A DNA stretch of 64,000 nt, from NCBI GenBank assembly GCA_964564545.1, contig CAZMBP010000124.1, positions 62,001 through 126,000 on the forward strand. Reading direction: 5' to 3'. Positions within the stretch are counted from its first letter, which is position 1, and each line of letters opens with the position of its first letter. The stretch is from CAJQQY01 sp964564545. Its GTDB lineage: Bacteria > Bacteroidota > Bacteroidia > Chitinophagales > Saprospiraceae. A program made the translations under genes and the position numbers. The notes below the pieces were generated by a model. That model worked only from the letters and a program-made list of their open reading frames with translations. It made no database searches and was not told the origin of the DNA. This document shows positions 54,688-62,451 of the stretch, piece by piece.

Positions 54688-55575
54688 ATGAATTTTACAT
54701 TACATCAGTTACATATTTTCCTTGAAGTGGCACGTCACCAGAATATTACAAAGGCTGCAGAAGAAATGTATATGACTCAACCTGCCCTGTCTATTCAGCT
54801 TAAAAATTTCCAAAAACAGTTTGAAATTCCGTTAACTGAAAAGATTGGAAGAAAGCTTCAGTTAACTGATTTTGGAAAATCAATTGCTCAAATTGCTGAA
54901 AGAATATTGAAAGAAGCGGATGCTTTAAAATATAAAACCAAAGACTACAAAGGTCTCTTAACGGGGAAGTTGAGTATATCCTCAGCATCAACAGGAAAAT
55001 ATGTTGTGCCTTATTTTCTAAGTAAATTCATCCACAAATATCCTGGAATTGATTTGACTCTTGATGTATCAAACAAGACGCTAGTGATGAAACATCTACA
55101 AAATAATGATATCGACTTTGCCCTTGTTTCGGTTGTCCCTGATAAGTTAGAAATAAACGAAGAGATCTTAATGGAAAACAAATTATACCTAGTGAGTAGT
55201 ACAAAAGAAACCGTCAAAAACAAACCTCTAATTTATCGTGAAGAAGGATCTGCTACTCGAGGAGCTATGGATAAATATTTCAAAAATCTTGATAGTAGAA
55301 AGAGTATTAAACTGACTTCTAATGAAGCGGTCAAGCAAGCTGTTATTGCAGACTTGGGATACTCGCTTATTCCTCTTATCGGAATTAAGAATGAATTGCA
55401 TAATAAACAACTGCATATAATTCCTAGAAGTGGACTACCTATTACGACTTATTGGCGATTGATATGGTTGAAGAATAAAAAATTATCACCTATTGCCAAT
55501 GCTTATTTGGATTATATCAGAACCGAAAAAGAAAGAATCATTAAGGAAAACTTTCGTTGGTATGTGGATTTTTAA
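54688..55575 (+). CDS. LysR-type transcription regulator
   Basis: A 295-residue DNA-binding regulator. The N-terminal winged helix-turn-helix (1-60) reads LHQLHIFLEVARHQNITKAA followed by MTQPALSIQLKNFQ. The effector-binding domain (about 90-290) has the periplasmic-binding-protein-like fold, with GKLSISSAS, NNDIDFALVS and a late VIADLGYSLIP. The overall pattern is nearer CbbR/CysB-like members than catabolic LysRs. It is divergent from the small membrane protein and icd, so control of the icd side is possible but not shown. The AT-rich gap at about 54474-54532 holds imperfect dyads that could be its sites. Confidence 0.93.
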   Translation: MNFTLHQLHIFLEVARHQNITKAAEEMYMTQPALSIQLKNFQKQFEIPLTEKIGRKLQLTDFGKSIAQIAERILKEADALKYKTKDYKGLLTGKLSISSASTGKYVVPYFLSKFIHKYPGIDLTLDVSNKTLVMKHLQNNDIDFALVSVVPDKLEINEEILMENKLYLVSSTKETVKNKPLIYREEGSATRGAMDKYFKNLDSRKSIKLTSNEAVKQAVIADLGYSLIPLIGIKNELHNKQLHIIPRSGLPITTYWRLIWLKNKKLSPIANAYLDYIRTEKERIIKENFRWYVDF

Positions 55576-55606
55576 TTCGATAAGATTTGTAGGATAAGTT
55601 CTTTTA

Positions 55607-55657
55607 GCGTTTTCATATCAGCGACTGGCTCGAAGCCAGTCGCTGATATGAAAACGC
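55607..55657. terminator. Perfect 24-bp hairpin between convergent genes
   Basis: Arms 55607-55630 and 55634-55657 (core ATATCAGCGACTGGCT) are exact reverse complements around the 3-nt loop CGA. It lies between the LysR-type gene and the first of four T9SS cargo genes, which converge here. No long T-tract follows on either side, so a REP-like or RNA-stabilising role is also possible. Confidence 0.65.
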
Positions 55658-55661
55658 AATA

Positions 55662-58115
55662 TTACATTTTTATAAATTTCTTCACTACCTCTTTTCCGTC
55701 CATTTCTATTTTTAAAAAATAAATACCCTGTGAAAAGGTCGAAGTAGACAATTGAATTTCACTTTGATGCACTCCATTTTTTTCCAAAACTTTTTTCCCA
55801 TAAATATCAAAAATGGTAAAGTTAGCCTGCGTAGGATTTTCCATTTTTACATTTAAAATATTGGATGTTGGATTAGGGAAAATATTGATAGTTGTTCGGT
55901 CTATATTTTCATCATTTAGTATTGTACCATTTCCATTTAAATTGTTGATAGTTGCAAGAAATGAAGTTGCGCCATAGTCAATCTCAGTACCGTCATTCAA
56001 AATTGCTTTGATATTTTTTACTCGAATGAGCGATTCAACTAATTGATAAGGTGTAACTTTTGCTTTTAAAAATATATCACCAGTTGCAGTACCTATTTCA
56101 GTAAGACCATTTGTTCCATCAGTTTTTACAGTTGCAAGATGAATTTCTCCTTTTTCTGGAACCACTTTTCCTAGAGAATAAGCATTAGAACTATTTTCCC
56201 AAATATTGAATGAATTCAAAAAAGTAAACAGTTCAAAAAAGGAAGTATCATATTCAATAACTAGCGATAATCCATAAAGACTATCTGATTGATTTACATT
56301 CAATTTAATTCTACCAATATCTCCAGCATCTATTTGTTCTATTGGTGCAATCATGTTTTGTTCGAAACTTAATTCTAAACCAAATGGATAAGTGTCAATA
56401 GGTTCAATCGTTTTATAAGAGCTCCCAAATGTTCCATCAATAATGGTGAAATCTGAATGATCAATTTCACCATTTGCATTGCAATCGGTATGTTTTAAAT
56501 CCACTCCATCAACAACATTATTCCAGTCGTCCCCATTAAAAGGAAACCAAATCACAGGACTATTCCTTTGTGGACCAGTTTGTCTATATGCCAACCCAAC
56601 TTGAAGGACATCAACACCTGTAACGATACTATCTCGATTAGCGTCACCTGCCCATACGCAATCATCTATACAAATATCTGTTGTACAATTCGACGAAAAA
56701 TTTAAATCATAAGATTGTTGGATTTGAAGAACATTATCAAAAGCAAGATCGACAACTTCTAAATTATTTAAATCTGGATCTTGATGAAATGAATAAGCCA
56801 TATCAACTGTAACGACATCACCCATATTGAAACTTCCTAGATGACTACTTCCAATTACTTTTTTATCAATCACTTGACCTGTGATATATGACATATTCCA
56901 AGATTGATTATCGTTTGGATTTCCAGAAAAAACGAATTCAGTTTCTTGTGTATTCATGTCATATCCATTTCCACCAAAGGTGAGTGGTGTCCCATTTTTC
57001 CAACGACCATTCATGTAGTTATAAAATTCAGTTGGATTAGTAGGGAAACTTTCGAAGTCAGAAGTGCCATTGTCGAAATACATAAAAGAGGACATTTCCT
57101 TATTTAAGAAAGTAACAGTTTGCGCTGGAGGGATATCACAAAATGTGGCAACTCCTCCTTGGCAAGCGCATCCTGCACTTCCATCTAAGGAATCAGCATT
57201 GTATCCATAAAAAGTATTTAAGTCAGGTGTACTTCCAATATAATCATCGGTATAACATCCAATATCGTAATCCATAAAAACGCCAAAAGTCAACGAATCT
57301 AAATCTTCATTGCTTCTGTTGATTAATTTATGAGAAGTGAAAATGGTATTATTTAAAACCTCATTGTCGAGGCAATTGATCGTCCACGCTGTAAGTTGAA
57401 TTTCGGTATTAAGTGGCTCTCCTTGAGAAATAGTATGATTGGTTCCTCCATCATTAAACACTCCCCAAATGATCTGACTTGGAATATTGGTTTCGCTTAC
57501 AGAAGTTGGTAATGGAAAATCACCATCTGTTGGATTATATATTCCATCATTATTTTTATCAAAAAAAGGAGCTAATCCTTGAGGAGTATTGGGAAGTGAA
57601 AACCCATGGATGTCTTCAAAAAATGGATTGCCTTGACCTGGGTAACTATAAATATTTGGAATAGGATTATCTATCAATCCATTGTCTTCAAAATCTGCAT
57701 TATGTTGCAAAATTTCTGAGCCATTGACCGTCCACAAGCGATCAAAATTTTCGCAATCAAAAGATAATAGACCGTTGTCATTGATAATTGGACCAGCAAC
57801 ATAATCAAAAGAATTAGTAGTGTACAAAGAAGCTGCAGTTTTAAATTGTCCATTATTATTTTTTGCACCTAACCAAATGCCATTTGTGAAAATTGTACTG
57901 ACCGCAGGTAGACCATAAGGGACTACTGGGCCGAAACCTAAATCACCAAGGCTTCTGAATAAAGTACCATTTACTTTAATCTTACCTTGCATATTATTGC
58001 CTTTGATAAATTCTTCTGAAAAGGATGCAGGGCAATCTTGAGCTATTGAACTGATCCCTAAAAGATTGAAAATTAGGAATAAGAACAAATAGGTTTTAGT
58101 TGTAGGATTTTTCAT
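55662..58115 (-). CDS. T9SS cargo protein with dockerin-like and cohesin-like modules, copy 1
   Basis: An 817-residue secreted protein, first of four tandem paralogues. A signal peptide covers about 1-25 (ending SIA-Q). Residues about 30-480 form a conserved region of unknown family, with IWLGAKNNNGQ, DNDxFD-type strands and a calcium-loop-like FFDKNNDGIYNPTDGDFPLP near 190. Residues about 487-560 resemble a dockerin: DANRDSIVTGVD and DCNANGEIDHSD both fit DxNx(D/N)xxxxxxD loops. Residues about 580-715 resemble a cohesin-fold sandwich (LYGLSLVIEYDTSFFEL, then IHLATVKTDGTNG). The end (NIFPNPTSNIL onward) is a T9SS type A sorting domain. Dockerin and cohesin calls rest on motif pattern only. 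Confidence 0.8.
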   Translation of the reverse strand: MKNPTTKTYLFLFLIFNLLGISSIAQDCPASFSEEFIKGNNMQGKIKVNGTLFRSLGDLGFGPVVPYGLPAVSTIFTNGIWLGAKNNNGQFKTAASLYTTNSFDYVAGPIINDNGLLSFDCENFDRLWTVNGSEILQHNADFEDNGLIDNPIPNIYSYPGQGNPFFEDIHGFSLPNTPQGLAPFFDKNNDGIYNPTDGDFPLPTSVSETNIPSQIIWGVFNDGGTNHTISQGEPLNTEIQLTAWTINCLDNEVLNNTIFTSHKLINRSNEDLDSLTFGVFMDYDIGCYTDDYIGSTPDLNTFYGYNADSLDGSAGCACQGGVATFCDIPPAQTVTFLNKEMSSFMYFDNGTSDFESFPTNPTEFYNYMNGRWKNGTPLTFGGNGYDMNTQETEFVFSGNPNDNQSWNMSYITGQVIDKKVIGSSHLGSFNMGDVVTVDMAYSFHQDPDLNNLEVVDLAFDNVLQIQQSYDLNFSSNCTTDICIDDCVWAGDANRDSIVTGVDVLQVGLAYRQTGPQRNSPVIWFPFNGDDWNNVVDGVDLKHTDCNANGEIDHSDFTIIDGTFGSSYKTIEPIDTYPFGLELSFEQNMIAPIEQIDAGDIGRIKLNVNQSDSLYGLSLVIEYDTSFFELFTFLNSFNIWENSSNAYSLGKVVPEKGEIHLATVKTDGTNGLTEIGTATGDIFLKAKVTPYQLVESLIRVKNIKAILNDGTEIDYGATSFLATINNLNGNGTILNDENIDRTTINIFPNPTSNILNVKMENPTQANFTIFDIYGKKVLEKNGVHQSEIQLSTSTFSQGIYFLKIEMDGKEVVKKFIKM

Positions 58116-58162
58116 ATTATATTTTTTTTAGCTAAGAAAAAGTTATTTACCTTCAGGTTTTT

Positions 58163-58196
58163 AGGTATCGGATACCTTCAAGGTCTACCGATACCT
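58163..58196 (-). terminator. Hairpin ending the second T9SS cargo gene
   Basis: AGGTATCGG (58163-58171) pairs with CCGATACCT (58188-58196), and an inner ACCTT/AAGGT pairing (about 58174-58184) extends it. A minus-strand A-rich stretch rather than a clean T-tract follows. The left arm shares AGGTATCGGATA with the terminator at 26866. Confidence 0.55.
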
Positions 58197-58201
58197 GACT
58201 G

Positions 58202-60655
58202 TTACATTTTTATAAATTTCTTCACCAATTCTTTTCCGTCCATTTCTATTTTTAAAAAATAAATTCCTTGTGAAAAATTCGAGGTGGATAATTGAATCTC
58301 ACTTTGATTGATTCTATTTTTTTCCAAAACCTTTTTTCCATAAATATCAAAAATGGAGAAGTTGGCCTGCGTAGGTTTTTCCATTTTTATATTTAAAATA
58401 TCGGAAGTTGGATTTGGGAAAATTTGGATGGTTTGGTTTTCTAAATTTTCATTTTCTAAAACAATTCCATTACCATCAGGATTGGCAATATTTACAATAT
58501 AATCTGATGCTCCATAATCTAAAACGGTTCCATCATTTAGAATTGCTTTGATGTTTTTTATTCGAATAATAGTTTGGATTAATTCATAATTTGAATCTTT
58601 GGCTTTGAAAAAAATTCTCAAAATGGCTTCATTATCTGAAATACTATTTTCACCATCAGTTTTAACATGTACGAAATGGTACTCACCTTTTTCAGGTTGC
58701 GTTTTTTGAAATAAATAGGATTCGTCAGATGGCAAATTATTCCAAAGGGAAAGAGGGATTGAATTTTCTAGAATAAGTAACTCTGGATTATATTCTACCG
58801 TAAACGCTAAACCATAAAGGTTTTCTTCCTGATTCAGATTAAATTCCGCTAGCCCTAAATCACCTGGATTAAGCGTATCAAGATTGACACTAGATTCTAT
58901 ACTGATTTCGGAGCCATAGTTGTAAACATCATCAGGTGGATTAGTATAATAATTATTGCCAAAGTAATATTCTACTAAATCAAAATCTTGCAAATCTATA
59001 ATGGCATTTCCATTGCAATCTGTGTGTTTTAAATCAATGCCTTGTATGGAGTTATTCCAGTTTTGACTTTCATGAGGATACCATATTATTGGTTTGTTTC
59101 TTTCTGATCCTTGTTCATTTAATCCAATTCCAATTTGTAGAATGTCGAAAATGTTTACTACGCTATCTCGATTTGCATCACCTGTCCAAACACAATCGTT
59201 TTCACATGTAAATGTATTGTTACAACTATTTTCAAATTGCTCATCATACATCTGTTGAATCAATGGTGTGTTGTCATAAACCAAATCAACTGTTTCAAAA
59301 TGATCGAGATTTTCATCTTGATATAATGTGTATACCATGTCTAAGGTCATGGATTCATTGGGTTGTAGATTGTTGAGATAGACATTTGCCAAACTTCTTC
59401 TATCAGAATAGGGAAGATTAGTAGAAGCCATCGACCAACCTTGTGGATCATTTGGATGACTTGGAAATGCGAATTTTGTTGCTTGACTTCCTCCATACCC
59501 ATCACCACCATATGTGAGTGGAACTCCCCCAGAATTAGGAAACCAACCTGTCAAATATGAATAAAATTCAATAGGGATTTGAGGAGGATTTATTACTCCA
59601 ATTCCTAGAGCATAATTAGCGTAGTAAATAAAATTATCCATTTCATGATTCAAAATTGTAACAGCCTGAACAGGAGGATTATTTCCAAATGTAGGTATGT
59701 CATAATTACAGATATCTCCAGTAGTTCCATCAATCGGATCTTCATTATAAAAATAATAAGTATTCAAATCGGGTATACATCCAAAGAAATCATCCGTGAA
59801 ACATCCTACATCCATATCAGTCCAAAATCCGACATACAAAGAGTCAAGAGGAGACGAATCTTTATTAATAATTTTATGAGAAGTGAAAATAGAATTGTTT
59901 AAATTTTCATCGTCGTTGCAATTGAATGACCAAACAGTTTGGTGAATTTCAACATTAAGCGGCATTCCATTTGAATGAAGATGTTGCGCTCCCGCATCAT
60001 TGTAAATTCCCCAAATTAAATGAGACGGAATTGTATTGTTATGAACTGATTCAGGCAAAGGGTAATCGCCATCATCTGGGTTGTAAACATTATCATTATT
60101 AATATCAAAAAAAGGAGCTAATCCATGAATCGTATTATTCAAACTAAACCCATGAATGCTTTCAAAAAAAGGATTTAGAAGACCAGGGTAGCCATAGATA
60201 TTTTGAATAGGATTATCAATAACTCCATTGTCTTCAAAATCTGAAATATGTTGTTCGATTTCAAAACCATATACCTCCCAAAGTTGATCGTAATTATCGC
60301 AATCAAAAGTCATTTGTCCATTGTCCTCAATAATGGGACCAGCAGCATAATCGTTTCGAGTGGGAGATGGATAACTAGCTGCTGCAATTCTTAAGTCTCC
60401 ATTATTATCATAACCTCCTAGCCATAATCCTGCATTAAAAATGGTAGATGGAAATGGATACTGTTGATTATTTTGACTTAGACCAGCATCTAATCTATCC
60501 CAAAATAGACTACCATCAATCAAAATATCAGCAGAGATATTATTGCCTTGCAAGGTTTTTATACTTATAGGAATAGTACAATCTTGGGCATTAATTATTT
60601 TTTCAAAAGAAATAAAAGCCAAAAATAAAAAGCTGATTTTAAGAAAGTTTTTCAT
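58202..60655 (-). CDS. T9SS cargo protein with dockerin-like and cohesin-like modules, copy 2
   Basis: An 817-residue paralogue of the preceding protein, the same length and module order. The signal peptide (1-23) ends INA-Q. The N-terminal region has SLFWDRLDAG and the calcium-loop-like FFDINNDNVYNPDDGDYPLP. The dockerin-like loops are DANRDSVVNIFD and DCNGNAIIDLQD. The cohesin-like region follows (LYGLAFTVEYNPELLIL, HVKTDGENS), then IQIFPNPTSDIL opens the type A sorting domain. Copy 4 is closer to this copy than copy 1 is. It begins 30 bases before the end of copy 3 on the same strand, so copies 2 and 3 may share a transcript. Confidence 0.82.
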   Translation of the reverse strand: MKNFLKISFLFLAFISFEKIINAQDCTIPISIKTLQGNNISADILIDGSLFWDRLDAGLSQNNQQYPFPSTIFNAGLWLGGYDNNGDLRIAAASYPSPTRNDYAAGPIIEDNGQMTFDCDNYDQLWEVYGFEIEQHISDFEDNGVIDNPIQNIYGYPGLLNPFFESIHGFSLNNTIHGLAPFFDINNDNVYNPDDGDYPLPESVHNNTIPSHLIWGIYNDAGAQHLHSNGMPLNVEIHQTVWSFNCNDDENLNNSIFTSHKIINKDSSPLDSLYVGFWTDMDVGCFTDDFFGCIPDLNTYYFYNEDPIDGTTGDICNYDIPTFGNNPPVQAVTILNHEMDNFIYYANYALGIGVINPPQIPIEFYSYLTGWFPNSGGVPLTYGGDGYGGSQATKFAFPSHPNDPQGWSMASTNLPYSDRRSLANVYLNNLQPNESMTLDMVYTLYQDENLDHFETVDLVYDNTPLIQQMYDEQFENSCNNTFTCENDCVWTGDANRDSVVNIFDILQIGIGLNEQGSERNKPIIWYPHESQNWNNSIQGIDLKHTDCNGNAIIDLQDFDLVEYYFGNNYYTNPPDDVYNYGSEISIESSVNLDTLNPGDLGLAEFNLNQEENLYGLAFTVEYNPELLILENSIPLSLWNNLPSDESYLFQKTQPEKGEYHFVHVKTDGENSISDNEAILRIFFKAKDSNYELIQTIIRIKNIKAILNDGTVLDYGASDYIVNIANPDGNGIVLENENLENQTIQIFPNPTSDILNIKMEKPTQANFSIFDIYGKKVLEKNRINQSEIQLSTSNFSQGIYFLKIEMDGKELVKKFIKM

Positions 60656-60685
60656 ATCATTTTTTTGAAAAAAGAATAATAGAAA

Positions 60686-62386
60686 TTACATTTTTATAAA
60701 TTTCTTCACCATCTCTTTCCCTCCCATTTCTATTTTTAAAAAATAAATTCCTTGTGAAAAAGTCGAAGTGGATAACTGGATTTCTCTTTGATTTACTCCT
60801 GTTTTTTCCAAAACTTTTTTTCCATAAATATCAAAAATGGAGCAGTTAGTAAGTGCAGGGTTTTCCATTTTTATATTTAAAATATTTGTAGCTGGGTTTG
60901 GGAAAATTTCAATCACAGAATCTTCCAAAACGTTTTTTGTAGGGACTAAAAAAGTACACACAGACTCAAAATTATCATCAAACATTTGTTGCAATATAGG
61001 TGTGTTGTCATATACTAAATCTACTGTTGAAAGGTGATCCAAATTTTCATCTTGATAAAAGGTATATCCTTTAGTGATGGTGATCAATTGGTTGGGATGG
61101 AAGGTTCCGACTTTTACATTTGCCAAACTTCTTTTATCATAATATGGTAAATAAGCTTGAGTCATTGACCAACCTGAAATGTCACTTGGATGATCTGGAA
61201 AAGCAAAATTGGTTAATTGAGTTCCTCCCATTCCATTTCCTCCATAAGTAAGAGGTGTCAAAAGATACGGAAACCAACCTGTCAAATAAGTGTAAAATTC
61301 TGATGGAGCATCAGGAGTAATAAGAGGACTCTGGCCTAATGAATTATTGGCATAATAAATAAAATTATCCATTTCTTGATCTAGAATTGTGGCTGCTTGT
61401 ACCGGTGGGTTTTCTCCAAATGTATGAATATACCCTATGCAATCAGGTCCTGTTGTTCCGTCAATTGGATCTTCATTATACCAATAATAAGTATTCATTT
61501 CAGGAATGCTTCCGAGGTAATCATCGGTGCGGCAACCGATATCCATATCACTCCATGAACCGATAAACATTGAATCAATTGGTGATGAATTTTTATTAAT
61601 AATTTTATGAGAAGTAAAAACTGTATTGTTTAACAACTCATTGTCAGCACAATTAAAAGACCAAACAGTTTGATGAATTTCTGCATTCAATGCCAGCCCA
61701 TCAGAGTGGGTATGTTCTACTCCTGCATCATTAAATATCCCCCAAATTAGATGAGCAGGAATTGAATTTGGATGGACTGATTCGGGCAAAGGATAATCTC
61801 CAGCAGTAGGATTATAATTCCCATCATTATCATTGTCAAAAAATGGTGCTAAACCATGTGAAGTATTTGGTAAACTAAACCCATGATAAATTTCAAAAAA
61901 TAGATTGTTTTTACCTGGATAACCAAAGATATTTGGAATGGCATAACTGATATTTCCATCGTCCGTAAAATCTGCAATATGTTGTTGGATTTCATAGTCA
62001 AAAACTTCCCAGAGTTGATCGTAATTTTCACATTCAAAAGTCATTTCACCATTGTCAAATATAATTGGACCTGCCGCAAAATCATATTTTATACTTGATG
62101 GATATTCTCCTGCTGCGACTCTCAAATCACCATTCTCATCAATTCCTCCAAGCCAAATTCCTTCGGCAAAAATAGTAGCTACATTTGGATTTGGCTGAGA
62201 ACTAATTCTAAATCCTGGCTCTAAAGTATCTCTAAATAAAGTCCCATTATTTTGAATGTCAGCTGAGATGTTATTGCCTTTTAAAGTTTTAAAAGCACTT
62301 GGTACTCCACAATCTTGTGCAATACTTTTTTCGAAAAATGAAAACAAGATGAATAGGAAAACACAGAATTTTAGTTGCTTTTGCAT
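60686..62386 (-). CDS. T9SS cargo protein, copy 3, lacking dockerin-like and cohesin-like modules
   Basis: A 566-residue paralogue. The signal peptide (1-23) ends SIA-Q. The conserved N-terminal region is complete, with IWLGGIDENGDLRVAAGEYP and the FFDNDNDGNYNPTAGDYPLP loop. At the point where the other copies enter the dockerin-like module (after NFESVC), this protein passes directly through a short linker (TFLVPTKNVLEDS) into the type A sorting domain (IEIFPNPATNIL). The missing segment is about 250 residues and is removed cleanly, so the copy is a deletion variant with an intact frame rather than a pseudogene. It could still be exported and attached, but would lack the proposed docking modules. 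Confidence 0.83.
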   Translation of the reverse strand: MQKQLKFCVFLFILFSFFEKSIAQDCGVPSAFKTLKGNNISADIQNNGTLFRDTLEPGFRISSQPNPNVATIFAEGIWLGGIDENGDLRVAAGEYPSSIKYDFAAGPIIFDNGEMTFECENYDQLWEVFDYEIQQHIADFTDDGNISYAIPNIFGYPGKNNLFFEIYHGFSLPNTSHGLAPFFDNDNDGNYNPTAGDYPLPESVHPNSIPAHLIWGIFNDAGVEHTHSDGLALNAEIHQTVWSFNCADNELLNNTVFTSHKIINKNSSPIDSMFIGSWSDMDIGCRTDDYLGSIPEMNTYYWYNEDPIDGTTGPDCIGYIHTFGENPPVQAATILDQEMDNFIYYANNSLGQSPLITPDAPSEFYTYLTGWFPYLLTPLTYGGNGMGGTQLTNFAFPDHPSDISGWSMTQAYLPYYDKRSLANVKVGTFHPNQLITITKGYTFYQDENLDHLSTVDLVYDNTPILQQMFDDNFESVCTFLVPTKNVLEDSVIEIFPNPATNILNIKMENPALTNCSIFDIYGKKVLEKTGVNQREIQLSTSTFSQGIYFLKIEMGGKEMVKKFIKM

Positions 62387-62451
62387 AAGCTATTTTTTTA
62401 TTACCCACAAGATAACCCTAAGTCATTTTGTGAATATTGCACTTTAAGGAA

